The translations under genes and the position numbers were made by a program. Source: Ahaetulla prasina (lineage: Eukaryota > Chordata > Lepidosauria > Squamata > Colubridae). From it: DNA of 64,000 nt. The notes beneath the pieces were generated by a model. That model did no database searches. It was not told where the DNA came from and was given only the letters and a program-made list of their open reading frames with translations. The stretch lies in the NCBI RefSeq assembly GCF_028640845.1, contig NC_080542.1:136392346-136456345 (forward strand). Direction: 5' to 3'. Of this stretch, positions 11,742 to 21,958 are shown in pieces (positions within the stretch are counted from its first letter, which is position 1; each line of letters starts with the position of its first letter).

Positions 11742-11931
11742 TGTTAAGTTCTGGAAGTAACGAGGCTGGAGACCAGGGTAGTGACAACAGCTCTTTAATA
11801 TAGGGTGAACCCAGCAACTGGCTGGGAGAAAAACCTCTCCTTTTATACAGTTCTACTGGAGGCTTCGTCCAATCAGCAACGTGCTGATTTCCCGCTCAAA
11901 TATTTAAAGGCACAAACATGAATACATAACA
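11742..11931 (-). repeat. 5' LTR (190 bp) of the Gypsy element
   Basis: TGTTAAG...ACATAACA boundaries with a GGAAG duplication outside. In element orientation it carries TTTAAATAT and TATAAAAGGAG, a good TATA box. Just inside the LTR, TGGCGACGAAGGTGGGA starts one base after the LTR end and is a plausible tRNA primer-binding site. I have not matched it to a particular tRNA. Confidence 0.85.
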
Positions 11932-12129
11932 GGAAGATAGAGATGATTGGGGGAATTGTAGTCAAAATCACATTCTTTCCCAAGGAAACCCAGGACATCC
12001 CTACGAGGTGTTTGGAGGGTGTGGTCCAGAGGCAGTTGAAGGAGGACTGTGATCTGATTGGACCTTGTGATGGATGTGTGACCTGAGAGGCAAGAACTTT
12101 GGGTTTTGAATTGGATGGATAAAACCTCG

Positions 12130-12244
12130 TTGTACCTTGATGAAGGTATCTTTTCTTTTATGTACACTGAGAGTATATGCACCAAGACAAATTCCTTGTG
12201 TGTCCAATCACACTTGGCCAATAAATTCTATTCTATTCTACTCT
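12130..12244 (+). mobile_element. Snake-type CR1/L3 LINE 3' tail with ATTCT repeat
   Basis: GTTGTACCTTGATGAAGGTA through CACTTGGCCAATAAATTC, then ATTCT units. It is the same 3' end as at 19.1, 44.5, 44.8 and 52.95 kb. It is 5'-truncated to the last 115 bp and lies within the solitary LTR. The AATAG-type tail is a recognised hallmark of a CR1/L3 LINE family in snakes. Confidence 0.85.
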
Positions 12245-12465
12245 AAAAAGAAACTCCAGGCCTCAGAGTTTTGATTTTGTTGGGTCTGTTACTTGGAACC
12301 CTGACAGGTTACTGATATTGTGATACAAGCTTGTCATAATTTTTAACATTAAGAACTAATTATAAGAATCGTAAGAATTCTTATTATAAGAATTCAAATT
12401 ATAAGAATTTGCTACTAATACTAGAAGTACAGAAGCCATTGTATGATTACTATGGAAAAATAGGC

Positions 12466-12546
12466 TATTGTTTTTCAAACTCGACAACTTTAAGATATCT
12501 GAACTTCAACTCCCAGAATTCCCCCACATCATGGTGAGAAACACTG
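12466..12546. mobile_element. 81-bp hAT-type miniature element, decayed
   Basis: TATTGTTTTTCAAACTCG and GAGAAACACTG are decayed inverted ends of the CAGTGTTTCTCAAACT class. The inside (ACTTCAACTCCCAGAATTCC) matches the cores of the elements at 2249 and 15309. No target duplication can be seen. Confidence 0.55.
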
Positions 12547-12672
12547 ATTGTAAACAGTAAAATGGCAATAAAATAGATGAAAAAGACTAAAAATCAGCAG
12601 ATCAAACAGCAAATTGTCCACTAAGAATTTACTAAATTAAATATTTAATTCAGTTTACTTGATTGCTTAGTT

Positions 12673-12850
12673 CAGTGACCCCCCAATCTTTTGGACACCA
12701 GGGATTGGTTCTGTGGAAAGTGGTCTTTTACAGGCAGGGGGAAGCTGGTTTTGTGCACTGCCTGAATTCCTCATGTGCATAGATGGGACTTGCTTGGGTG
12801 GCCCAGTTCCTCGCAGGTCATGGATCGGTGTTGAAAGTTGGGGACCCTTG
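12673..12850. mobile_element. hAT-type miniature element
   Basis: The left end CAGTGACCCCCCAATCTTTT and right end AAGTTGGGGACCCTTG fit the CAGTGGTCCCCAACCTTTT class. The candidate 8-bp flanks GCTTAGTT and ATTTACTT agree at 5 of 8. A related element is at 60633-60817. Confidence 0.6.
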
Positions 12851-13481
12851 ATTTACTTGATTCAGTATAACACATAGTAGCCACAGAAAGCAAAACAAAA
12901 ACTTCCATTTTGGAAAAGTTAAATGTAAGCATACAGGTCTATTGTTATAGTACCTGTGATATCATTTCTAAATAGTTTGGTCCCAGAGACAAATTTTGCC
13001 GCTGTAGGTAGTGCTGGATTTTAATGTCATAAAAGGACATTAAGATAAAAGTAATGTGGTCTACCTTGTTATTTCCTTAGAACTCGTTTTATCATGCCTG
13101 GTGAACTTATTAAAAAAACACCGAATTTTTTGTTTCAAAGATCCCAATTTTTTTTTAAAAGATGTTCAATTGAAACGGGAGTTTTTCTAATTGAATTAAT
13201 GGTTAGACAATTAGAAATCTGTTATGGAAAGTTGCTTTTATAGTTGACAATTACTGCAAGATTATTATATGCCCCAAAATGGAACTTGCATGCAGAGGAA
13301 TGGCTGATGAAGGTGATACAATTAGCATAGCATAGGTGGCAAAATTGATTTGTTTGAGTGGAGAAAGGACAATAAATACATTTATGACTAACTAGAAGCC
13401 TCTTAGGAACTTTTTGCTAAAAAAGAAAAAAACAATTTTAGGATGGAAAAGTTTCCCTTTTCCATCCTAGAAAATAGTATG

Positions 13482-13859
13482 TAGGTAGTCCTTGATTTAC
13501 CACCATTCGTTTAGTGACCTTTCAGAGTTACAATGGAACTGAAAACAGTGACTTACAACTATTTCTCACACTTAGGACCATTGCAGCATCTCCATGGTCA
13601 TGTGATCAAAATCCAGCCACTTGGCAACTGGCTCATATTTATGACAGTTGCAACTTCCTGGGGGGGGTCATGTGATCCCCTTTTACAACCTTCTGACAAA
13701 GTCAATGGGAAAGCCAAATCCACTTAACTATCATGTTGCTAACTTAACAACTGTAGTTATTCCCTTAACTGTGGCAAGAAAAGTTGTAAAATGGAGCAAA
13801 ACTCAACAACTGTCTCACTTAGTAACAGTAATTTGGGATCATCAATTAAGGACTACCAA
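13482..13859. mobile_element. TIR miniature element (CAGGTAGTCCTCGACTTAC family), copy 1
   Basis: The ends TAGGTAGTCCTTGATTTAC and a GGACTACC right end are inverted. The interior has the family blocks TGCAGCATCTCCATGGTCATG, GGCAACTGGCTCATATTTATG and CAAAGTCAATGGG. At least fifteen copies of this family lie in the window. Where ends are intact they are preceded and followed by TA, which suggests a Tc1/mariner-pogo (Tigger-like) transposase. There is no coding capacity. Confidence 0.8.
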
Positions 13860-13963
13860 TGCATCCTTGCATTCATCTTTCGATATTGTATTATTTGTCT
13901 ACTTTTTGGTTTACCTATATGCATTACATCTTTATGAGTCAGAAGTTGTACAGATGCATTATA

Positions 13964-14352
13964 CAGGTGGTCCTCAAGTTACAACCACAATTGAGCCCAA
14001 CATTTATGTTGCTAAATAAAATATTAAGTGAGTTTTTCTCATTTTACGACTTTTCTTGCCATAGTTAAGTGAATCATTTCATTTGTTAAGTTAGTAACAT
14101 GGTTGTTAAGTGAATCTGGCTCCCCATTGACTTTGCTTGTCAGAAGGTCACAAAAACTGATCTCACGTGGCCCTAGGACACTGCAACCATCATAAATATT
14201 AGCCAGTTGCCAAGCATCTCAATTTGGATCATGTGATCATGGGGATGCTGCAATGACCATTAGTGTGAAAAATAGTCATAAATTACTTTTTTCAGTGCCG
14301 TTGTCGCTTTGAATGGTCACTAAATGAACTGTTGTAAGTCAAGGACTATCTG
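13964..14352. mobile_element. TIR miniature element, copy 2, inverted relative to copy 1
   Basis: CAGGTGGTCCTCAAGTTACAA at the left, AAGTCAAGGACTATCTG at the right, TA on both sides. The interior order is the reverse complement of the copy at 13482, so the two form an inverted pair about 100 bp apart. They could fold into a long hairpin in RNA. Confidence 0.85.
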
Positions 14353-14855
14353 TAAATTTGCTTAGTTAGAAACACACACCTCCCAAGTTGAAGCTGAACT
14401 GGTTGCCACATGAGGTTACTTCAGGACATTTTCTTTAAAAAGTTTCTTATGGATTTACAAATAATGAATATTGACATTGTACGAAAAGAATGGCAAACAG
14501 ACGAAGGATCAAATGACTCTTCTCACAGACAAGGCATTATTTTAGAGCTAGGTAGATGGAAAACAGAAAAAAAAAACCAATGTTATATGCCTTTTGTGGA
14601 AATGTCTCTTGCATAGCTGTGGCATGAATTTCAGCTGATAAAGTTGGAGGAAGTAGAAAATAATTCAGGTGATTTTTGTGTTGACTGACTGTTTTCTTTT
14701 GGACTAATAAAATCTAGCAAGCAAGTTGACTGGCAGAACGAGTTTGAGTTCTTTTTAGATTTTGTGAAAGATAAGGAATTAGAAGTAATTCATTTTATAG
14801 GACATTCCAACTGGATATTCAGCTGGTGATTTATCTGCCCCAACTGGAATGGGTA

Positions 14856-15076
14856 CAGGTAATCCTTGACTTCCTACTGTAATTAAGCCCAGAATTATGT
14901 TTATATAGTGTGTTGGTCATAATGTGGACTGCTTGCCAAGCATTCAAAATGCAGTTGCATGTTTCAGAAGGGGGCCACTGATCAGAACTTTAAATCAGGG
15001 TCATTAGTATCTTTAAGGGATTCTGCCATACTTAGAAAGGTTGCTAAACTACTAGTCATAAGTCAAGGATTACCTA
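14856..15076. mobile_element. Short relative of the TIR miniature family
   Basis: CAGGTAATCCTTGACTTCC and ATAAGTCAAGGATTACCTA are good inverted ends flanked by TA. The 220-bp interior is shorter than and only loosely like the main family, so it may be a separate subfamily using the same transposase. Confidence 0.7.
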
Positions 15077-15308
15077 TAATCCATTTCTGTTCTGTCTTTA
15101 AATAGTCAGCATACTTATCCCACTGTGGCCTTCCATCAGCTATGACTCCTTACTTGGCTCAGCTGTGCTGTTCACTTCTGTCTTTAATTTTATAGACAAA
15201 TACAAAGATGGATCCCAAATGAAGTCGGTAAGTAATGTGGATCTCAGATGCATGTGAATGAATAGGGTTACCAGATCTGTTCTGCAAAACTTTGGATGTT
15301 CCCTAAAT

Positions 15309-15397
15309 CAGGGGTCTTCAACCTCAGCAAAGCTGGCTGAGGAATTCTGGGAGTTGAAGTCCACAAGTCTTAAAGTTGTCAAGGTTGGAGACCCCTG
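15309..15397. mobile_element. 89-bp hAT miniature element with 8-bp target duplication
   Basis: CAGGGGTCTTCAACCTCAGC and CAAGGTTGGAGACCCCTG are inverted ends. The flanks CCCTAAAT (15301-15308) and CCCTAGAT (15398-15405) match at 7 of 8. The core AACTCCACAAGTCTTAAAG-type text is shared with the element at 2249. Confidence 0.85.
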
Positions 15398-15508
15398 CCC
15401 TAGATGACAAGAAAGAGAATCTCTTTACTCACATCAAGCAAAATTATGGGAGCTAAAGTCCACACATATCTTGAAGTTTCCAAAGCTGAGAAACACTGGG
15501 TTAAATGG

Positions 15509-15511
15509 TGT

Positions 15512-15546
<35 letters not shown>

Positions 15547-15605
15547 TCAAATTTATAAGGTCTTCCGTCTCACAAATGTGAGTCTGAGTGGTTTGCAAGG
15601 AAACT
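15509..15605 (-). repeat. (TTTA)n and LINE/SINE 3' tail relic
   Basis: About ten TTTA units are followed by TCAAATTTATAAGGTCTTCC and GAGTGGTTTGCAAGG, reading like a reversed L2-type 3' end. Similar ends lie near 17041, 30822, 43981 and 59915. Confidence 0.45.
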
Positions 15606-17040
15606 AACAATTTCTGGTAAAACCTTTTTAAAGCCATTCAAAATCATTAACTTAAATAGACACATGATTGGGAGAGAATGCATCAGAATTTAACACATGG
15701 TGCAACCAATGTGCTTTCCGTGAAAGGTTTATTTTTAGCACACGTTTCTTTCCCTCCAATTTGATGTTAATAAAATTTATGCAGCTTCCCTGTTGCCTCC
15801 AAATTGGTTCTCCCCTCAATATAGCTTTATATGGAATAGAGCCTCCCAAGAATGGCTTGCTAACCCTAACCTCCAAGTTAATTGGACTACAACTTCCATA
15901 ATTCCGACTGGAAACGGTTGATGTAATGCATTCCATATGTACAAAATATACAATGAAGTTTTTTCAGCAAAAGAATGAGATAAAGTCTCCAGGAAACCTC
16001 ATATTCCCTCAGAGAGGTTGGCATCTGTATGCATTATTTCTTTTTTAAATACGTTCTGCTTTGCGAGGTATATGCATGTTAGTTTAAACCCCATATATCT
16101 CCCTTTCAACAACTGAGCTGTTACCATTTGCAGTGTTTCAGTCACTTGTTCAGTATATTTTCTTGGCCCCTGCGTGGGAGGGGGGTCCCCTTTTCTGCTA
16201 TTTTACTGTTGTTTATTGCTGTTATTCCAAGGGATGTCATGCTTGATACGAACTGCTATTTTTGAATAAGTGCCCAACAGAGAGAAGCTTTGACACCAGG
16301 TTCCTGAGGTTAGCATGGACTCCTGGTTGAGAGTTTTATTCTTTTACTGATTAACCTGCTTCACGGCTGACTTGTTTCTTTGGGATCATACTGTGCTCTT
16401 GAACGGAGCATAATGCAAGCCAATAAGAAGTTTGGTTGAACTTGGAAAGATGCCAGATTTCTTGAACCATTAATCTCCAAAATTTCAGAGCCTGTGGGAC
16501 AAAGCTGAAAACAATGGTGGCTTAGTTGCTTAGTTCAAGATCTCCCAGGCTTAGAATCATCCATTCATAAGATATTAAAATTCCTATTAATTTACAACTT
16601 CAGACCATATCTTGGAGGTACACTTAGCCAGGTAAAGTGAATAGTAGGGCTTCTATTGCACCCTAATTCTTTTATTGTTCAATAAGATACTTTGGGGAGC
16701 CTGAGCCGTAGTCAATTCAGTGTACTAGAACTTCAGAGTAATAGATCCAAATTTAGTTAATGCAGCAGATCAAATTTTCAGTAGGATTTCCGTCTGAAAT
16801 AACATTGCATTTGAAGTACTCCAGCAAAGGGAGCAAAATTCATGTTAATCTTTTTGTAATTTTCCATCTGTAGCTATTTGCTGAATGATATAAGGTCAAA
16901 AATGAGATAAATTTTTGTGGTGAAATCCTTTTGAAAATAACATAACTTCTCCCCCAATAATCCATTTAAATAATGTTTTGCTACAATTCACAGAGAAAAT
17001 AAATTAAGTATTAGAGTACATCTGGCATACCATAGTTATT
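15606..17040. other. Unique sequence
   Basis: No repeat or coding signature recognised. The open frames on both strands between 15652 and 15936 overlap each other and lack motifs. Confidence 0.45.
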
Positions 17041-17097
17041 TGTTAAATTTATATCCTGCTTTTCAGTCCTCAGGAGGATGTATACAGCACTCGTTTC

Positions 17098-18470
17098 TCT
17101 ATTTTTAAATATTTTATTAAAACTTATAACAGATAAAAGATTTAAAAAATGCCAAAAACTCCTAAAAGACTAAAACAAAAATAAGAGGTGCAGAAAATTA
17201 ATAATAATAATAAAAATAAAAATAAAGGAAATTTATAAAGAAAAATGACACATCTGGAAAATTGAGAAGCTCCTTTAAGATGGACTTCAGTATGAGTCCA
17301 AAAATGTGAAAGAACAAATCTATGGTTCCAGTGACCGACTCAGTTTGGATCCTGCAACATTATCCTGGGACACATATATTTGCCTTCATTCACAATCACA
17401 GAAATATATAAAACTATGAAGCCCCTCTTCATTCCAAAACATATGAACAATTTTAGTAACTAAATCATAATTCTAATTACACTTTTGCTGTTTATTTGCC
17501 CCCTCCTAAATTTAAGTCCTTAAACTTATATTTAAAACTTTCACTAAGGATGTTTTTAAAAAGTATCCTGGTGTTTCCAGACTTGATCCAAAAATTCCTA
17601 ATAACTGGAGAAAAAAACACAGTTAAGCAATTTTAGTGAGTAATTAGAAAAGAAAATATGTGAACCTGGTGTCCTTTTCAAGGTGCAGACACTGAGCAAG
17701 ATGGCTATTCCCTTCTCTCCCACTCTTCAAAATCCACTTGAGATCGTTGTTTTGCAGACCTCCTTGCAATAATCTGGAACACTTGTGGGTAATTCTCAAG
17801 TCCATGATTATCCTTGTCCAGGGAGAAATTTCAAAGTACTTGTCTACATAGCCTGTTCTTCATTCTGTTGTAGTCATCTGCTTTTAACAGAACTGTCTTC
17901 AAGTCGTCATTTCTTCTCCAGAAGTCCCATAACACTTCTCTTCATTCCTTCTTCAAAAGGAATTCTTCCTTCTGTTTGGTTATTGAATTTTTAACTATCA
18001 TTTTAGTTTTCTCTTTATTGGTTTTAAGTCCAGACACTTCCCCAAATCTTTCTGTTTCTTGTATTAGGGTGACACCAGATTCCAAAGGCTCTTCAATGAT
18101 GAATACTATGTCATCCATGAAGGCCTGTATTTTAAACTCTTCTCCTTTAACTTTTGTTCCTTTTATTCCTCGGTTTAGGAATACTTCTAATGTTAAGATA
18201 AAAAGGAGTGGCGACAGTGGACATCCTTGGTGTACCCCTTTGGTTATTTGGAAGGTATTAGTGGTATCTCCATTTATTATTACTTTTGCCTTTTGCATCG
18301 AGTAAATTGCCTCTATTATATTTTCGAATTTAGTTCCCATTTTCATATTTCTAATTTGCCTTATCATAAATTGCCAATTGAGGTTATTGAAGGCCTTTTG
18401 GGCATCCAGGAAAACAAGGGCCATTTGTTTCCCTGGGTGCGCTTCGTAATATTCCAGTATGTCTATTATT
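17098..18470 (-). mobile_element. L1-type LINE 3' portion, minus strand
   Basis: It contains the reverse transcriptase fragment at 17942-18424. The left edge reads, on the minus strand, as ATAAGTTTTAATAAAATATT, a plausible L1 3' end with polyadenylation signal. The region between (17150-17900) is L1-like in composition but I could not align it. The element is distinct in sequence from the L1 at 21959-25920. Both boundaries are approximate. Confidence 0.6.
17942..18424 (-). pseudogene. L1 ORF2 reverse transcriptase fragment
   Basis: A 160-residue frame carries, in order, VFLDAQKAFNNLNW (palm motif A), GVHQGCPLSPLLFILTLEVF (motif B), QAFMDDIVFI (catalytic box as FMDD, usually FADD) and VSGLKTNKEKTKMI (motif D region). 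These are L1-clade motifs; CR1/L2 elements have SGVPQGSVLGP instead. The fragment lacks the endonuclease and the start of RT, and the cysteine-rich C-terminus is not found in frame. Confidence 0.9.
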
Positions 18471-19018
18471 CAGAACATATTGAGTTAAGGATGTTGGCTT
18501 CCCAAAAGCACACAGTCATAACTCGAATTTCCCTGTCCTAATCCACCAACCTAACCATAATTTTCCCTTCAAGGATCTGTCTTCTGAATATGACCCCAGA
18601 ATATCTAACCAATGGAAATTATGATCATTGTAGACATCACAGTTAGGGTAGAAGTTGCCAAATTTTTTTGTTCACAGGACCTTTAATATCACAATAATTT
18701 TTTCATGGCACCTTTAGGACAAAATTGTGAACTACTTCAAGTTAGTAGTTCATGTGATGTCTGACAGAAGTTGAATATCACTGTGTTTCTGTTGAAAATT
18801 TAAAATATCTTTGCCCTTGTGAGTTAGCTGCACTCCATAGAGTTTGGGAACTGGAGAGAGGAAAAACTGATGAGTTTGAGTTGTTAAATGTTTCTTTAGT
18901 TCTTGGCCAACACAACCCCATGTCTTTGAAGTCATTCACTAAAGGATAAGTTCTTGAAGCAAGTATCCTGATAATTTTTTGATGTCTTCCATTTTTAACA
19001 ATGTGCTAATCCTGTATA
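18471..19018. other. Unique sequence
   Basis: No repeat ends or motifs recognised between the L1 fragment and the next TIR element. Confidence 0.4.
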
Positions 19019-19590
19019 CAGATAGTCCTCAACTTCATTCATACTCATTTCATGACTGTTTGAAGTTACAACAGCATTCTTTATGATTTATCCTTATGAT
19101 TTATATTGATATATTGACCATCATTTGTGTTGTAAATGTTGTACCTTGATGAACGTATCTTTTCTTTTATGTACACTGGGAGCATATGCACCAAGACAAA
19201 TTCCTTGTGTGTCCAATCACACTTGGCCAATAAATATTCTATTCTATTCTATTCATTGAAAATAGTGACATACAACCATTTTTCAGATGTATGACTGTTG
19301 CAGCATTTCAGTGGTCATATGATCAAAATTCAGATGCTTGGCAACTGAATTATATTTATGACAATTGCAATGTCCCAGTAATGTGGTCACCTTTTGCGAC
19401 CTTCTGACAAGCAAAGTCAATGGGGAAGCCAAATTCACTTAATAACCATGTTACTAACTTAATACACTTCAGCGGTTCATTTAACATCTGTGGCAAGAAA
19501 GGTCATAAAATGGGGCAAAATTCACCTAACAACTGCCTCGCTTTAGCAACAGTAATTTTAGGCTCAATTGGGGTTATAAAGGACTATCTG
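19019..19590. mobile_element. TIR miniature element, split by a LINE tail
   Basis: CAGATAGTCCTCAACTTC and AAAGGACTATCTG ends, flanked by TA (GTATA before, TATTT after). Family blocks resume after the LINE tail at 19080-19252 (CATTGAAAATAGTGACATAC). Without the insertion it is about 400 bp, the family's usual size. Confidence 0.85.
19080..19252 (+). mobile_element. Snake-type CR1/L3 LINE 3' tail nested in a TIR element
   Basis: GACCATCATTTGTGTTGTAAATGTTGTACC through CACTTGGCCAATAAATATTC, read in parts, then TATTC repeats. The tail is the same as at 12130 and 52951. The left boundary is approximate. Confidence 0.8.
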
Positions 19591-19652
19591 TATTTAATTA
19601 TTCATATCTTCATGGCAGTTTATTCTTGAGTTCCCCGCCTAATTCCAAATGA

Positions 19653-19675
19653 ATATATATACATACATACATACA

Positions 19676-19707
<32 letters not shown>
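19653..19707. repeat. (CATA)n microsatellite
   Basis: About thirteen consecutive ATAC units between short AT runs. Confidence 0.95.
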
Positions 19708-19709
<2 letters not shown>

Positions 19710-20467
19710 AACAGCAGTTGCAAACATTAAACATTTTCAATCTTGACAACGTTAAAAAAGTTTTAGTGATTGCACCTGGAATATTCATCCCAGGCTCATT
19801 CATTTAAAGGAAATAGAAATTCATTGCAGGATATGGCTGACATGCCTCAAGGGCTTGATAAGTGTCATTGTGGTGTGTGTTTTTTCTTTTTTTTTCTTTT
19901 GGCATGCATGGTCATGAACTCTTGTAAAATTGTTAAAAATGTTGGCAATGGCACTGCAAGTCAAAAAGCAAGAAATTTGTTCAGAGCAGAAAATGTGGGA
20001 ATTGTTAAAGAACTACTAATTAATGTAAGACTTAGGGTGTTCTTTTCCTACCTACTTGTAGTCAAATGAAAAGCTAAGGAATGAATTCACTGGCAAAACT
20101 AGGAGGATCACTAAGCCCCTTAAAAATAATTTAAAGGCTTTCTTTTCTAAGTTGATACATGGATTGCCAATATATAAAAGACTTGGCTAAGTCTCCATGT
20201 GTACAAAAGTTGAACTTTCCACCAGCAACTTTGAACTCTGTACTTTTGATATAATATTTTCTGAACAGAGGAAAGTTACTGGGGCTAAGCAAATGGTAGC
20301 ATCTATCAATGCTTGTCCAAGCCTGAAAGATTAACAGGATGGGACATGCTTGCTCCTTGAATAGGAGATCAAGAGCATATCCACTTTTTATGCTTTTCAC
20401 ATAACGGACGAAATTAATATATACAAGCATATTATGTGTTTTTAATTTATTTTTATTTAGTTTAACT

Positions 20468-21535
20468 TAAATTTACAATCGGCCTAATTTTTTTCCCCCC
20501 AGTGTTGGAGCATTCACAACTTCTGCAGGCAAGTCGTTCCACTTATTAATTGTTCTAACTGTCAGGAAATTTCTCCTTAGTTCTAAGTTGCTTCTTTCCT
20601 TGATCAGTTTCCACCCATTGCTTCTTGTTCTACCCTCAGGTGCTTTGGAGAACAGCCCGACTCCCTCTTCTTTGTGGCAGCCCCTGAGATATTGGAATAC
20701 TGCTATCATGTCTCCCCTAGTCCTTCTTTTTATTAAACTAGACATACCCAGTTCTTGCAACTGCTCTTCATATGTTTTAGCCTCCAGTCCCCTAATCATC
20801 TTTGTTGCTCTTCTCTGCACTCTTTCTAGAGTCTCAGCATCTTTTTTACATCGCGGCGACCAAAATTGAATGCAGTATTCCAAGTGTGGCCTTACCAAGG
20901 CACTATAAAGTGGCACTAACACTTCACGTGATCTTGATTCTATCCCTCTGTTTATGCAGCCCAGAACTGTGTTGGCTTTTTTAGCAGCTGCTTCACACTG
21001 CTGGCTTATATCTAAATGGTTATCCACTAGGACTCCAAGATCCCTCTCACAGTTACTACTATTGACCAAGGTACCACATATACGGTATCTTTGCATTTTG
21101 TTATTTTTGCCTAAATGTAGAACCTTACTTTTTTCACTGTTGAATTTCAGTTTGTTTAGATAGTGCCCAATGTTCAAGTCTGTCAAGATCTTTCTGTAAC
21201 TTGAGCCTATCTTCTGGAGTGTTGGCTATTCCTGCCAGCTTGGTGTCATCTGCAAATTTGATGAGTTCCCCATCTATCCCCTCGTCCAAGTCATTGATGA
21301 AGATGTTGAAGAATACTGGGCCTAAAACAGAGCCTTGGAGTACTCCACTGCATACTTCCCTCCATGTGGATGTAATTCTATTGAGGACTACACGTTGAGT
21401 GCGGTTGGTCAGCCAGTTACGAATCCATCTGGTAGTGCTGCTGTCTAACCCACATTTTGTTCTGGTTGGGCTCATTTCTCTGATCTGGTCATGGCTGCTA
21501 TTCAGTACAGTTGCTGCAATTCGAAAGGTGTGTGG
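20468..21535 (-). mobile_element. CR1 LINE, 5'-truncated
   Basis: Minus-strand CR1 with the RT second half and the 3' end of ORF2. The 3' end lies at about 20468, and 5' truncation is within the RT near 21535. The right end meets the left copy of the 0.4-kb direct repeat flanking the L1. Confidence 0.85.
20473..21475 (-). pseudogene. CR1 ORF2 fragment, one frameshift
   Basis: The frame at 21134-21475 has [33 protein letters not shown] (motif B) and [12 protein letters not shown] (catalytic FADD). The frame at 20473-21186 continues with KVLHLGKNNK, DLGVLVDNHLD, LVPLYSALVRPHLEYCIQFW and ATKMIRGLE, ending in NKWNDLPAEVVNAP. This is the standard CR1 ORF2 C-terminal half. One shift near 21134-21186 joins the two frames; otherwise the copy is well preserved, which suggests fairly recent insertion. 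Confidence 0.95.
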
Positions 21536-21553
21536 TTCCTAGCCTGAAAATCT

Positions 21554-21958
21554 GTATACCTCTTGTATTAAGCATATGGATAGTCCTTGATTTACAACGG
21601 TGCATTTAATGATTGTTAAAAGTGTCAACAACACTGAAAAAATGACCAGTCGATTTCAGCATCCAAATAGTCATGTGATCAACATGTGGCTGTTTGGCAA
21701 CCAGTGTGTATTTATGCTACTTGCAGCGTCCATATGATCTCCATTTGCAGGGGAAGCTGGATTCACTTAACATTCACATGATTCAATGAACAGCTGCTGT
21801 GATTTACTTAACAAAAAGACAAAAGTAAAATCAGATTTGATTCGTTTAACAACCCCCTTACTTAGCAACAGAAATTCGAGTCCCAGTTATGGTCATAAAT
21901 TGAGGACTATCAGTAATATAAATCTGCAACTGCAAAAATCATATTTTCTTCCTTTCTT
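21554..21958. repeat. Left copy of the 0.4-kb direct repeat flanking the L1
   Basis: Starts GTATACCTCTTGTATTAAGC and ends TCATATTTTCTTCCTTTCTT. It matches 25921-26360 nearly base for base, apart from a 36-bp gap after CTCCATTTG and a few substitutions. It contains one TIR miniature element (21577-21913) plus short flanks on both sides. Confidence 0.9.
21577..21913. mobile_element. TIR miniature element, subfamily with GTCGATTTCAGCATCC core
   Basis: Decayed ends TGGATAGTCCTTGATTTAC and ATTGAGGACTATCAG, with TA either side. The interior differs from the main subfamily (AAAATGACCAGTCGATTTC, CATGTGGCTGTTTGGCAACC). It is duplicated at 25944-26315. Confidence 0.8.

Larger units (their letters stand above)
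9244..11931 (-). mobile_element. Ty3/Gypsy LTR retrotransposon, internally deleted, minus strand
   Basis: The two LTRs share the sequence starting TGTTAAGTTCTGGAAGTAAC at 9244 and 11742. The right (5') LTR ends in ACATAACA at 11931. A perfect 5-bp target duplication, GGAAG, flanks the element (9239-9243 and 11932-11936). Between the LTRs lie gag, protease, reverse transcriptase and the start of RNase H on the minus strand. The rest of RNase H, integrase and the upstream part of the 3' LTR are missing. The remaining LTR parts are almost identical, so the insertion looks young, yet every frame is broken. It sits inside the solitary LTR. Confidence 0.9.
9158..12306. mobile_element. Solitary LTR split by a Gypsy element
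   Basis: TGTCAGCCCTGG at 9158 and GGAACCCTGACA ending at 12306 form a TG...CA pair with inverted termini (TGTCAG/CTGACA). Each is flanked by GGTTA (9153-9157 and 12307-12311), a perfect 5-bp target duplication. Removing the Gypsy insertion (9244-11931 plus one GGAAG) leaves about 456 bp, of which about 115 bp is a LINE tail (12130-12244). That gives an LTR of roughly 340 bp with no internal coding domain, as expected after LTR-LTR recombination. The superfamily cannot be told from this sequence. Confidence 0.7.
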
